A stretch of 41,416 nt of DNA. Origin: a virus. The number at the start of each line of letters is the position of its first letter. Position 1 is the stretch's first letter. Positions 34,701 to 41,416 of this stretch are shown one piece after another. The notes beneath the pieces were generated by a model, which was not told the origin of the DNA, ran no database searches, and saw only the letters and a program-made list of their open reading frames with translations. The position numbers and the translations under genes were made by a program. Where the stretch lies: IMG/VR virus record IMGVR_UViG_3300037346_000555, positions 1-41,416 of that record; one strand, given 5' to 3'.

Positions 34701-34973
34701 ATGACAGATAGAATTTATATACACGACATGGTCGAATGCGAGGACGTCTTCTACGAGGACCTCGACGCTCTGGTTGCCTACGCAACCGAACACACAAACT
34801 CCTTTATCTTCGACTCCACCCTTGAGCTCGAGAAGGTCGAGATTGTGGACGACCTCGAAATCACGTATCGAACCATCGATGATATCGACGATAACGACAA
34901 CGAGGTCTGGGTAACCAAGACAGAGAAGTTCTCGTACAGCTACAAGGAGCTCGTCACTGTGGTTCGCAGCTAG
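34701..34973 (+). CDS. acidic hypothetical protein, 90 aa
   Basis: Very acidic (VECEDVFYEDLDALVAYA, TIDDIDDNDNEVW) and without a recognised domain; alternating pattern suggests a small beta-rich fold. Start fixed by the cassette leader AAAGGA. Confidence 0.75.
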   Translation: MTDRIYIHDMVECEDVFYEDLDALVAYATEHTNSFIFDSTLELEKVEIVDDLEITYRTIDDIDDNDNEVWVTKTEKFSYSYKELVTVVRS

Positions 34974-34979
34974 AGCGCG

Positions 34980-34990
34980 CCTGATATAAT
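34980..34990 (+). promoter_or_regulatory. extended -10 CCTGATATAAT (cassette 3)
   Basis: Followed by TAGACATACAACGACGAAAG and ATG 35019, 28 bases after the -10. Confidence 0.75.
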
Positions 34991-35018
34991 TAGACATACA
35001 ACGACGAAAGGACACAAC

Positions 35019-35321
35019 ATGATTCAAGAAATTCGAGAGCAGGGAATCGGAAATGGATTCCACGTCACTGAGGCAGCCGATGGTTTCCGCAAGGACAATC
35101 GACTCTGGTTCGGCAAGTGCGAAACCTGCGGAGAACGAGTCACCAACGCTAGCTTGACTGGAGTTTGGCAGCACAAGATTACCAAGTACGAAGAGTACTG
35201 GGTGTACGGTGGAAAGAAGAATCCATTCCCAAACCATTCAAACAGTCGCCACGTCGACTACTGCCCAACCTCACGCGGTGAGGTTCACGAAACCGAAATC
35301 AGGATAAGGGAGATGTCATGA
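35019..35321 (+). CDS. zinc-ribbon-like hypothetical protein, 100 aa
   Basis: WFGKCETCGERVTN gives a CxxC and NSRHVDYCPTSRG a later His/Cys pair, so a small metal site is likely. No family recognised. Overlaps the next gene by ATGA. Confidence 0.75.
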   Translation: MIQEIREQGIGNGFHVTEAADGFRKDNRLWFGKCETCGERVTNASLTGVWQHKITKYEEYWVYGGKKNPFPNHSNSRHVDYCPTSRGEVHETEIRIREMS

Positions 35322-35599
35322 GTAACTACCCACCCGGAGTAACCGGAAACGAATACGCCATTGCTGGACCCGACTCTGATTGGGAAGAGAAGATGGACGT
35401 CAAGTGCGAGAATGACGAGTGCGAGAAGGTCGACGAACCACAGGAGGTAGTCGTCTCCGGTGAGAGCTACGCCGGAACCAACTACTACACGTGGGACTGT
35501 CCTTTGTGCAGCCACGCACACGACTTCGAACGTGAGGAAGAGGGTCCTGACCCAGATGATGCACGCGACGCGTGGCTCGACAGTCTGCATGACGACTGA
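35318..35599 (+). CDS. zinc-binding phage protein, 93 aa
   Basis: Begins MSNYPPGVTGNEYAIAGPDS, an opening shared by many actinophage proteins. It has a four-Cys site (DVKCENDECEKVDE and WDCPLCSHAHDFE) and an acidic end. Function unknown; the ATGA overlap shows coupling to the previous gene. Confidence 0.8.
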   Translation: MSNYPPGVTGNEYAIAGPDSDWEEKMDVKCENDECEKVDEPQEVVVSGESYAGTNYYTWDCPLCSHAHDFEREEEGPDPDDARDAWLDSLHDD

Positions 35600-35695
35600 T
35601 GGCTTACGACTCAGGTGTAATCCGCAAAGTGTGTTCGGAAACCGACCCGGCGGCTGCTGCGTCTTGAGCTGTCTGCGAACTGTATTCCAAACCCA

Positions 35696-35706
35696 CCTGA
35701 TATAAT
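35696..35706 (+). promoter_or_regulatory. extended -10 CCTGATATAAT (cassette 4)
   Basis: Leader of 38 bases with AAAAACGACGGAAGGAACC before ATG 35745. CACCTGA here is matched by TCAGGTG at 35611-35617, a possible long-range stem. Confidence 0.75.
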
Positions 35707-35744
35707 TAGATTATCAACATCCAAAAACGACGGAAGGAACCAAA

Positions 35745-36206
35745 ATGGAAAATGCAACGACTGTAGGAAAAGCTCTTTACATGGAGTTCCGACGCGGTGA
35801 CTCAACCCAGCAGGTACTCTTTACACCGGAAGGTATAAACTTATCTGGCAGGTACGTTCCAATGACGACGTATCGACGTCGCATCTCTGAGACTGCTCCC
35901 CGTAAAGCGTGGAAGCAGATGAGTACCATGTTCATTAGCGAGAAGAACCTCGATGGTTCTCTCGTCCAGCTTGGCAAGGAGCACGCCTTGTCCACAGTGC
36001 AAGACAGACTCAGCTATAGCGATAATTTGTTCAGGCAGCTTCTAAACCAAGGTTGGGCACTTCACAAGCAGCCCATCACTGTCGAGGTAACACCTGAGGA
36101 CCTCGAGGATGTACGAGCTGCAAAGACGCCCTACAAGATTCTTGGTCGTGTTACCCGCTGCCGTAGAACTCTTGACTTCGGTGAGGCACTCTTCGTACCT
36201 GCCTGA
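35745..36206 (+). CDS. hypothetical protein, 153 aa
   Basis: Predicted alpha/beta protein without a recognised domain (KALYMEFRRGDSTQQVLFTP, LLNQGWALHKQPITVEVTPE). Start set by the cassette leader. The last five bases overlap the next promoter element. Confidence 0.75.
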   Translation: MENATTVGKALYMEFRRGDSTQQVLFTPEGINLSGRYVPMTTYRRRISETAPRKAWKQMSTMFISEKNLDGSLVQLGKEHALSTVQDRLSYSDNLFRQLLNQGWALHKQPITVEVTPEDLEDVRAAKTPYKILGRVTRCRRTLDFGEALFVPA

Positions 36207-36212
36207 TATAAT
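36202..36212 (+). promoter_or_regulatory. extended -10 CCTGATATAAT (cassette 5), overlapping a stop codon
   Basis: The element uses the TGA stop of the upstream gene as part of CCTGATATAAT. Leader of 37 bases with ATGACGAAGGGACACC before ATG 36250. Confidence 0.75.
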
Positions 36213-36249
36213 AGATTCAACACCCAAACAAATGACGAAGGGACACCAA

Positions 36250-36378
36250 ATGGAAAACATCGCAAATGTACTTGAATACGCAGAGAACCGCATCTGCTTT
36301 GACAACAAGGCAGGCAGCTGTGAACATTCAGCCTGCTATGCGATGAAGGACCTGATTGTGTTCCTCAACACACTGTAA
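36250..36378 (+). CDS. small hypothetical protein, 42 aa
   Basis: Short frame with AAGGGA before the ATG. Contains ENRICFDNKAGSCEHSACY, three Cys that may bind metal. An earlier in-frame start at 36109 would run through the promoter and is rejected. Followed by the AAA ATPase gene with its own ACGACGGAAGGA leader but no -10, so the two share a transcript. Confidence 0.65.
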   Translation: MENIANVLEYAENRICFDNKAGSCEHSACYAMKDLIVFLNTL

Positions 36379-36413
36379 CAACACACCCAAACGAAACGAC
36401 GGAAGGAAACAAA

Positions 36414-37394
36414 ATGGACACTCTAGAATACGATAGCTTGTATCCGAACCTTGGAGACGTCATAACCAGTATGGCAACCCAAGGTGTAAACACCGAGCTC
36501 GCAGAGCTTCTGGACAAGTACATGCCAGAACCTGGTAAGGCAAGTCCTCGAGCCACAGCGAAGAAAAAGGTTGTACCTGTGGTTACTGCGGATGCTCTTC
36601 TTGGAGACAAGAAGTATGCTCGCCCTAATGGCGACGACTACTACACTCGCAAGTGGGGTGAGCATGATGACGTTGAGGTGCTGCGTAAGGCGCGCACCAA
36701 GTCTCAGTTCGTTCTACTCTATGGAGCACCAGGCTGCGGTAAGACTGCAGTTATTGAGGCTGCCTTCGGTGAGAAGCTTCAAACAGTTCTCGGCTCCGGA
36801 GACACTGAGGTGTCTGACCTCGTTGGTGGATACGTGCAGACCCCGTCAGGTGGATTCCACTGGGTGGATGGTCCTCTGCTCAAGGCTGCCGAAGATGGTC
36901 AGGTCCTGCTCATCGACGAGATTGGTCTCATTGACCCGAAGGTTCTCTCGATTGTGTATGGTCTCATGGATGGTCGTCGCGAGTATAACGTGACAGCCAA
37001 CCCAGAGCGAGGCATAGTCAAGGCACAGGAAGGGTTCTATGTCATTGCGGCAACCAACCCGAATGCACCTGGGGTACGACTCAGTGAGGCGCTCCTATCG
37101 CGATTCACTGTCCACGCAGAGATGACCACAGACTGGGGTCTTGCTAAGAAGCTTGGCGCTCCAGCAACAATCGTCACTGCAGCGCAGAACCTAGCAAAGC
37201 GTCAGGCGGCAGGTGAGACCTCATGGGCTCCACAGATGCGCGAGTTGCTTGCGTTCCGCGACCTAGCAGAAACCTTTGGCACGCAGTTCGCAATCGCGAA
37301 CTTACTCGCCGCTGCTCCTGAACTCGACCGTCCCGTCGTTGCGGATGTGTTCACCAGGGCATTCGGTGAGGAGTGCCGTCCCGCCAAGATATAA
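36414..37394 (+). CDS. MoxR/CobS-like AAA+ ATPase, 326 aa
   Basis: AAA+ ATPase with Walker A GAPGCGKT (residues about 104-111), Walker B VLLIDEIG (about 164-171), sensor 1 AATNPN (about 213) and an Arg-finger segment LLSRFTVHAEM. The insertion before Walker B (VSDLVGGYVQTPSGGFHW) is the helix-2 insert that marks MoxR and CobS-type ATPases. These enzymes work with VWA-domain partners to remodel proteins or insert metals; the VWA gene follows at 37492. The N-terminal 90 residues are a separate region with a basic stretch. The leader has ACGACGGAAGGA but no own -10. Confidence 0.9.
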   Translation: MDTLEYDSLYPNLGDVITSMATQGVNTELAELLDKYMPEPGKASPRATAKKKVVPVVTADALLGDKKYARPNGDDYYTRKWGEHDDVEVLRKARTKSQFVLLYGAPGCGKTAVIEAAFGEKLQTVLGSGDTEVSDLVGGYVQTPSGGFHWVDGPLLKAAEDGQVLLIDEIGLIDPKVLSIVYGLMDGRREYNVTANPERGIVKAQEGFYVIAATNPNAPGVRLSEALLSRFTVHAEMTTDWGLAKKLGAPATIVTAAQNLAKRQAAGETSWAPQMRELLAFRDLAETFGTQFAIANLLAAAPELDRPVVADVFTRAFGEECRPAKI

Positions 37395-37445
37395 CTTGGC
37401 ACAGGTGTGGGGGAGAGTCTATTGGGTGGGCTCTCTCTCACCCCA

Positions 37446-37456
37446 CCTGATATAAT
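37446..37456 (+). promoter_or_regulatory. extended -10 CCTGATATAAT (cassette 6)
   Basis: Leader of 35 bases with AAAAACGACGGAAGGAAATG before ATG 37492. Upstream GC-rich arms (AGGTGTGGGG ... CACCCCACCT) can form an imperfect hairpin ending at the element. Confidence 0.75.
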
Positions 37457-37491
37457 TAGAACCACGAACAAAAACGACGGAAGGAAATGAC

Positions 37492-39285
37492 ATGGCACAC
37501 TTCAAGATTACGGAAACCAGGGCGAAAAAGACGCCAGTAGAATGGCTGCGAGTTGGCAGCCAAATTGGTGACCTCGCAAACCTGTGGGCACTGCGCAGCG
37601 ATATCATCGCATACGTTGGCCCCGGAGCTGGTGGACCTGCTCCAGCTTGTTTCAACCCACAGCTTGCTGAGGTCGAGGTAAACGTTGATTCAGCGTTTGG
37701 TAAGATGGTTGACCCAGAGATACTTGCGGCAGCCGACATTCGAGTGCGTCGCACTCAGTTTGATTACCCTAAGGCGACAGGCGCAATCTTTCACGAGGCA
37801 TTGCACGCACGCTTCTCTCGATGGAGCCTTGAGGCTGCAATCACTGACTTGAACCAAAAAGAATTCCAGGCAATCAGCCTTCTCGAGGAAACACGTATCG
37901 AGGCTGCAGGTGTTACTGCGGTCCCAGGCAATCGTCCATTCCTTCGCGCATGTGCCCTTGAGCTTGTGCTCGCTGACCTTGAGGAGGGTCTAGACAAGCT
38001 TACAAGTACTGCTGCGGCTGCAACCATGGCTGGATTGACTTTGGCCCGTGTGGACGCTGGTGTCCTCGAACGTGATGACGTTGAGGCAGTCGCTGACGTC
38101 CTGGAGCTTTTCCTTGGCGAAGAGTTGCTCATCACACTTCGTTCAATCTGGAATCGCTTTCAAATGCATGATGCTCATCGCGACGCACTTCCACTGTATG
38201 AACTTGCACGCGAGTGGGTGAAGGCAATCGAGGACGCTCAGGAAGAGCGTGGTGAAAACGAGAAGTCCGAGGAACAGGACAAGGTAACTCAGGAGTTCAT
38301 CGAAGAGTTGCTGGATGCTTTAGGCGAGTCTGCGGATGCAGCCGCGATTGGTTCTGCGGATGATTGTGCAGACCAGCAGACATCTGAAGAGTGGGCAGAG
38401 ACAGTGAGCTCTAAGGGTGCTGCCTCGAAGGAGAAGATGCAAAACAAGAAAACGTCTGACGACGTCTTCTCAAAAGGCACAGGTCCTGCTCCGGGGCAGT
38501 CAACAGGTTCACGTCTTCGTGAGAAGCGTCCACCATCTGACAAGGAACGTGCGGCTGCCGTCAAGGTTGCGCAAATGCTGGAAAAGGCAAAGTACCGTGA
38601 GCGTGATGCAGTCGACATCAAGTCAGTTGTTCCTCCAGGTCGTCTGCGGACACGAGCAATCGTCCAGGGTGCTGCGCTCAAGAGCAAGGGCGTTATGGCA
38701 GAGGTAGAACCGTGGCGTCGCACAGTTCGACGTCACACTGATGACCCTACGCTTACGATAGGCGTGATGGTCGACATATCAGGCTCCATGTCCTCCGCGA
38801 TGGAACCCATGGCAGTTACTGCGTGGGTAATGTCAGAGGCCGCCAAGCGCGTCCAGGCGCGCACCGCGATGGTGTACTACGGTTACGACGTGTTCCCTAC
38901 ATTGAAGCCAGGGCAGCACCTCGACCAGGTCCACGTCTACACCGCACCGGATGGAACAGAGAAGTTCAACAGAGCATTCAAAGCTTTGGATGGCGGACTG
39001 AATCTACTCAATGGGACAGGCGCTCGTCTGCTTGTGGTTGTGAGTGATGGTTGTTACACAACGGATGAGGAAGAGCGGGCAAGGCACTGGATGCGACGCT
39101 GCCAAGAGTCGGGCGTCGGAGTTCTGTGGCTGCCATTCGACCACGGGCACCACGCAAAGGGAATTACAAAGGGCACGGACGCCGTGGTGATGAGCGGTGG
39201 GCATGACCCAGCCGGAGCAGCCATGGAAATCGGACGGGCTGCAGCCGAGGCGCTCATAAAGATAAGCGCGCGGCAAGCCGCGTAA
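37492..39285 (+). CDS. VWA-domain protein with HExxH motif (CobT-like), 597 aa
   Basis: Partner of the MoxR ATPase. Residues 90-130 contain IFHEALHARFSRW, an HExxH zinc-peptidase-like motif followed at a distance by FQAISLLEETRIEAAG, whose Glu could be the third ligand. The middle (250-400) is charged and low-complexity. The C-terminal VWA domain has the MIDAS motif MVDISGSMSS (Asp428) and VVVSDGCY near residue 518. Predicted metallopeptidase plus VWA with a MoxR ATPase is the layout of cobaltochelatase-like CobS/CobT pairs and of some peptidase-VWA operons in phages. The substrate is unknown. Confidence 0.88.
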   Translation: MAHFKITETRAKKTPVEWLRVGSQIGDLANLWALRSDIIAYVGPGAGGPAPACFNPQLAEVEVNVDSAFGKMVDPEILAAADIRVRRTQFDYPKATGAIFHEALHARFSRWSLEAAITDLNQKEFQAISLLEETRIEAAGVTAVPGNRPFLRACALELVLADLEEGLDKLTSTAAAATMAGLTLARVDAGVLERDDVEAVADVLELFLGEELLITLRSIWNRFQMHDAHRDALPLYELAREWVKAIEDAQEERGENEKSEEQDKVTQEFIEELLDALGESADAAAIGSADDCADQQTSEEWAETVSSKGAASKEKMQNKKTSDDVFSKGTGPAPGQSTGSRLREKRPPSDKERAAAVKVAQMLEKAKYRERDAVDIKSVVPPGRLRTRAIVQGAALKSKGVMAEVEPWRRTVRRHTDDPTLTIGVMVDISGSMSSAMEPMAVTAWVMSEAAKRVQARTAMVYYGYDVFPTLKPGQHLDQVHVYTAPDGTEKFNRAFKALDGGLNLLNGTGARLLVVVSDGCYTTDEEERARHWMRRCQESGVGVLWLPFDHGHHAKGITKGTDAVVMSGGHDPAGAAMEIGRAAAEALIKISARQAA

Positions 39286-39292
39286 ATAGAGT

Positions 39293-39342
39293 TCCGGTGC
39301 GGGACGGTTACCTTCCGTCAATCGTCCCCGTCCCGTACCGGA
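39293..39342 (+). terminator. 15-bp hairpin between VWA gene and next promoter
   Basis: TCCGGTGCGGGACGG (39293-39307) pairs with CCGTCCCGTACCGGA (39328-39342) with one G-U pair and a 20-base loop. There is no U-run; the extended -10 begins 6 bases later. Either a factor-dependent terminator or a block to read-through into the promoter. Confidence 0.6.
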
Positions 39343-39348
39343 CACCGT

Positions 39349-39359
39349 CCTGATATAAT
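39349..39359 (+). promoter_or_regulatory. extended -10 CCTGATATAAT (cassette 7)
   Basis: Followed by a GGCACGACGGAAAGGAAATG leader and ATG 39390, 30 bases after the -10. Confidence 0.75.
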
Positions 39360-39389
39360 TGGATACAGGCACGACGGAAAGGAAATGAC

Positions 39390-39602
39390 ATGACGGACAA
39401 ACGGACACCAATCTTTGATTCATTGCAGGCACGCCATGCGGATGGAGAGAGACGGGCAAGGCTTGAGGCTGACCTGCCAATAACGGAAGAGCCACGGCAG
39501 CCTCAGACCAGACGGGACCTGCGCGACGGGCTTCGCAACATGAAGGCACGGAAGGCACGGAAGGCACGTCCTCGTTACAGGCGTAACGGAGGGCTCGGAT
39601 AG
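39390..39602 (+). CDS. basic hypothetical protein, 70 aa
   Basis: Strongly basic, especially at the end (LRNMKARKARKARPRYRRN). No recognised domain; nucleic-acid binding is likely. Codon use is GC-richer (ACGG, GGGC) than most neighbours. Overlaps the next start by one base. Confidence 0.7.
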   Translation: MTDKRTPIFDSLQARHADGERRARLEADLPITEEPRQPQTRRDLRDGLRNMKARKARKARPRYRRNGGLG

Positions 39603-39808
39603 TGACGGGCACGACGGGCAGGCAGCTCAAGGCGATTGACCTTGAGACTCTTGACGGCCTGATTAGATTCGTTGACCGGAACCTGAACGGGTGCAAGGTC
39701 ACGCTGGACGCAAATGGACAGCTGGTAATCAAGACGGGGCTTGCTTTATCTATTGATGGCTCGAAGAAGCTCGTGTACCATTGGCTGAATTCAGACCGAT
39801 TGAAGTAG
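39602..39808 (+). CDS. hypothetical protein, 68 aa
   Basis: GTG start overlapping the previous stop (TAGTG). Small alpha/beta sequence (LDGLIRFVDRNLNGCKVTLD, GSKKLVYHWLNS), no family recognised. Shares the GC-richer codon use of its upstream partner. Confidence 0.7.
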   Translation: MTGTTGRQLKAIDLETLDGLIRFVDRNLNGCKVTLDANGQLVIKTGLALSIDGSKKLVYHWLNSDRLK

Positions 39809-39819
39809 CCTGATATAAT
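39809..39819 (+). promoter_or_regulatory. extended -10 CCTGATATAAT (cassette 8)
   Basis: Begins at the last base of the upstream stop codon; leader CAACGACGACGGAAGGAACG to ATG 39849, 29 bases after the -10. Confidence 0.75.
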
Positions 39820-39848
39820 TGATTCCAACGACGACGGAAGGAACGGAC

Positions 39849-40028
39849 ATGAGAATCAACAACATCGAAGACGCAATGAAAAATGTCAAGGACGCAGAGC
39901 ACGATGTCATGATGGATTTTGGAGAGGAAGCTGTCGAGGAAGGGTACCACGACCTAATCGAATCCGTGGCAGCCGATTGCACACCAAAAATTGCCAAGGA
40001 ACTAAGACGAATAACCCTTGGATTTTAG
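39849..40028 (+). CDS. hypothetical protein, 59 aa
   Basis: Start ATG 39849 follows the cassette leader; an upstream in-frame ATG at 39819 lies inside the promoter and is rejected. Acidic helical protein (IEDAMKNVKDAEHDVMMDFG), no recognised domain. Confidence 0.75.
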   Translation: MRINNIEDAMKNVKDAEHDVMMDFGEEAVEEGYHDLIESVAADCTPKIAKELRRITLGF

Positions 40029-40033
40029 AGACA

Positions 40034-40044
40034 CCTGATATAAT
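40034..40044 (+). promoter_or_regulatory. extended -10 CCTGATATAAT (cassette 9)
   Basis: Leader of 39 bases with GAAACGACGGAAGGAAAA before ATG 40084. Confidence 0.75.
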
Positions 40045-40083
40045 TAGACTATCAGCAAGTACGAAACGACGGAAGGAAAAAAC

Positions 40084-40266
40084 ATGGCGATTCAAATTCA
40101 AGATGGAAACGCATTCAGCATCATCGCAGCCGGAACCAAGGAGCTCAAGCGTCAAGGACGCCGAGAAGAAATTGGAAAGTTCACTGAGGAATCGATGTCA
40201 GGAGATTACGACAACGTAATCGCAACCCTGCTCCGCTGGTTCCCAGACGAGGATGTGGAAATCTAA
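40084..40266 (+). CDS. hypothetical protein, 60 aa
   Basis: Small charged protein (FSIIAAGTKELKRQGRREEI, VIATLLRWFPDEDVEI), no recognised domain. The DUF3846-like gene follows with no gap, so both are probably on one transcript. Confidence 0.7.
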   Translation: MAIQIQDGNAFSIIAAGTKELKRQGRREEIGKFTEESMSGDYDNVIATLLRWFPDEDVEI

Positions 40267-40647
40267 TTGGGCGCGCAGGCGCTTCAAATTAGATACAACT
40301 TCACAACGAAGCTCGTTGACCTTGACCAGGACAACGCACTGCCTCAACTGCAAAAAGCAGTTGGTGGCTACATTGAACTCGTAAATCTGAGCGACGACAT
40401 GCTCATGTGGGTCAATGAGGAAGGCGCCATTGAAAAGCTGCCAGGAAATCTCGTTGGCACGCACCTCTGGGACCAAAGCTTCCCGGAGTACAAGGGAACG
40501 AATAAAATCTTTGGCAACGTGATTATCACTGGTGTCGAGGACGAGAACGGAAATCTAAAAGACATAGATGAAGACGTGGCTGCCGAGATTACAAAGCTCT
40601 GCATCGAGGCAAAACAGCTCATCGGTAGTGGAAAGTTGGTGTACTAA
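40267..40647 (+). CDS. DUF3846-like protein, 126 aa
   Basis: LPQLQKAVGGYIELVNLSDD followed by MLMWVNEEGAIEKLPGN matches the DUF3846 pattern ('LQ..VGGYIE.V......+.NEEG'), and GNVIITGVEDENGN is its usual second half. The family is found in actinobacteria, plasmids and phages with unknown function; some relatives resemble antirestriction-associated proteins. TTG 40267 directly follows the previous stop. The stop overlaps the next start (TAATG). Confidence 0.85.
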   Translation: MGAQALQIRYNFTTKLVDLDQDNALPQLQKAVGGYIELVNLSDDMLMWVNEEGAIEKLPGNLVGTHLWDQSFPEYKGTNKIFGNVIITGVEDENGNLKDIDEDVAAEITKLCIEAKQLIGSGKLVY

Positions 40648-40886
40648 TGAAAACAGGAAACCCACAGCGAGACAAAGCTCTCGCAAAAGGAGCACGCAAG
40701 AAGAATGCTGCGGCTGGCATCTGGGAAATCAGGGACGTAAGAACAGACGAGAAAGTCTCCCGGTTTAGAGCCCGTCGACACTCAGACGTTGTGCGGTATT
40801 TGGACATGGCACGCATTGGTCTCAATCGGCCCATGGAGGACTTCGAGGCTGTGTACATTACGGACTGGGATGGAGACGTCAAGTGA
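40647..40886 (+). CDS. basic hypothetical protein, 79 aa
   Basis: Lys/Arg-rich first half (QRDKALAKGARKKNAAAG, VSRFRARRHSDVVRYL), no recognised domain. Coupled to the DUF3846-like gene by TAATG. Confidence 0.7.
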   Translation: MKTGNPQRDKALAKGARKKNAAAGIWEIRDVRTDEKVSRFRARRHSDVVRYLDMARIGLNRPMEDFEAVYITDWDGDVK

Positions 40887-41038
40887 CTACACAAACCAGA
40901 CGCGGTCGACGTAAAGCTCGGAGATCTTTCCTAGGCAGCCTTGCACATTTACTAGGTGGGATTATAATCAAACTGCGGACCTGGGAATCTGTGCTGCTGA
41001 TTATCGATGGGAAAAGAAATCAAAGAAGAAACGCGTAA
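40883..41038 (+). CDS. basic, partly hydrophobic small protein, 51 aa
   Basis: GTG start overlapping the previous stop (GTGA). Begins MTTQTRRGRRKARRS, then a hydrophobic stretch (FLGSLAHLLGGIIIKL) and a basic end. Overlaps the next frame by 32 bases. Could be chance; no Shine-Dalgarno of note. Confidence 0.45.
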   Translation: MTTQTRRGRRKARRSFLGSLAHLLGGIIIKLRTWESVLLIIDGKRNQRRNA

Positions 41039-41156
41039 AGCATTCTGCACAGACTGCGGCAAGGTAGTCGATTCATCGAGTAATCTCCCGTACTTCTGTT
41101 CAACTCCGGAGAACCCAATGGACCACTTCTATTGCGGTTGCTTTGGAGCTGACTAG
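41007..41156 (+). CDS. small zinc-ribbon protein, 49 aa
   Basis: KAFCTDCGKVVDSSSN, YFCSTPEN and FYCGCFGAD give five Cys in a ribbon-like layout. Too short for many gene finders but the Cys spacing supports it. No clear Shine-Dalgarno; probably translated with the preceding genes. Confidence 0.6.
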   Translation: MGKEIKEETRKAFCTDCGKVVDSSSNLPYFCSTPENPMDHFYCGCFGAD

Positions 41157-41159
41157 TCA

Positions 41160-41170
41160 CCTGTTATAAT
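41160..41170 (+). promoter_or_regulatory. extended -10 CCTGTTATAAT (cassette 10)
   Basis: Followed by a CACAACGACGAAGGGAAAC leader and ATG 41202, 31 bases after the -10. Confidence 0.75.
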
Positions 41171-41201
41171 AGATACGTACACAACGACGAAGGGAAACAA
41201 A

Positions 41202-41405
41202 ATGGCTTACGAAAAAACCCACGAAATCCACTCATCCAATCTTACGGTTGAGATGCTTCTTGAAATGGCGAACTACGCAATGGATGAAGAAGACCAAGTC
41301 CAAGCCGAGAGCTTCAGTGAAGAAGAAATCGACGAGCTTGCGGAGAAACTTTCTGATTCAGTCGCAGCCGTAGTCGAGGACTTCCTAAACCACAGGAAGT
41401 CGTGA
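41202..41405 (+). CDS. acidic helical protein, 67 aa
   Basis: Acidic, helical (SNLTVEMLLEMANYAMDEED, EEEIDELAEKLSDSVAAVVE), no recognised domain. Start fixed by the cassette leader. The stop TGA overlaps an ATG at 41405 that opens another frame (MSER) running out of the window. Confidence 0.75.
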   Translation: MAYEKTHEIHSSNLTVEMLLEMANYAMDEEDQVQAESFSEEEIDELAEKLSDSVAAVVEDFLNHRKS

Positions 41406-41416
41406 TGAGCGAAAGA
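41405..41416 (+). CDS. start of a further gene, cut by window end
   Basis: ATG 41405 overlaps the previous stop by one base and is followed by AGC GAA AGA. Only four codons are visible, so the call rests on the coupling pattern common in this arm. Confidence 0.35.

Noticed and set aside
36109-36249. Upstream extension of the 42-aa gene to 36109
   Set aside because: It would overlap the end of the previous gene and run through the promoter; ATG 36250 has the leader and AAGGGA.

Overview
The window looks like part of the genome of a tailed phage of an actinobacterium. The host call rests on a WhiB-family regulator, NrdH, DUF3039-, DUF7455- and DUF3846-type proteins, an actinophage-style metallophosphoesterase/HTH pair, and many promoters that fit leaderless transcription. 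Base composition is moderate (about 45-50% G+C by eye over most of the window), which would suit a freshwater or other lower-GC actinobacterium; that last point is inference. No terminase large subunit, portal, capsid or tail-tube gene is present, so this is only part of a larger genome.

Layout. (1) 1-9071, leftward: three collagen-like tail-fibre genes (one cut by the window edge), a metallophosphoesterase, an HTH protein and a one-TM coiled-coil protein. (2) 9072-9380: divergent control region with dyads. (3) 9381-12931, rightward: small HTH protein, primase-polymerase/SF3 helicase, DUF4406-like protein. (4) 12998-16436: lysis region with three peptidoglycan hydrolases (M15-like, M23, M23 plus two PG-binding repeats), interrupted by a leftward serine recombinase; the leaders are strongly structured. 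(5) 16565-19649: small proteins, NrdH, tRNA-Thr(UGU), and a ribonucleotide reductase cluster made of a free-standing 25-codon NrdA-like C-terminal tail overlapping an NrdB with class Ic (Mn/Fe, Phe in place of the radical Tyr) residues. (6) 19646-22760: mixed small genes, including DUF3039, an FmdB-like zinc ribbon and WhiB. (7) 22816-28802, leftward: DUF6065-like protein, small HTH/zinc proteins, an 822-aa secreted PA14 protein coupled to a two-TM protein, and membrane proteins. (8) 28865-33792, rightward: zinc-ribbon genes, a glycosyltransferase, a holin-like gene and a GC-richer block with a CHAP-like protein. (9) 33905-41416, rightward: many small genes plus a MoxR ATPase/VWA pair, most preceded by the same promoter-leader cassette.

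Two regulatory patterns run through the window. In the middle, ten -10 boxes (TAnnnT) lie 5-7 bases (usually exactly 6) before the start codon, as expected for leaderless mRNAs; one of these genes, at 18199, also has an SD-like GGAG in the gap. In the right arm an extended -10, CCTGATATAAT (or CCTGTTATAAT), followed 27-39 bases later by the start codon and usually by an ACGACGGAAGGA-type leader, is repeated before gene after gene. I find these two patterns and the split-off NrdA tail the most interesting parts of the window.
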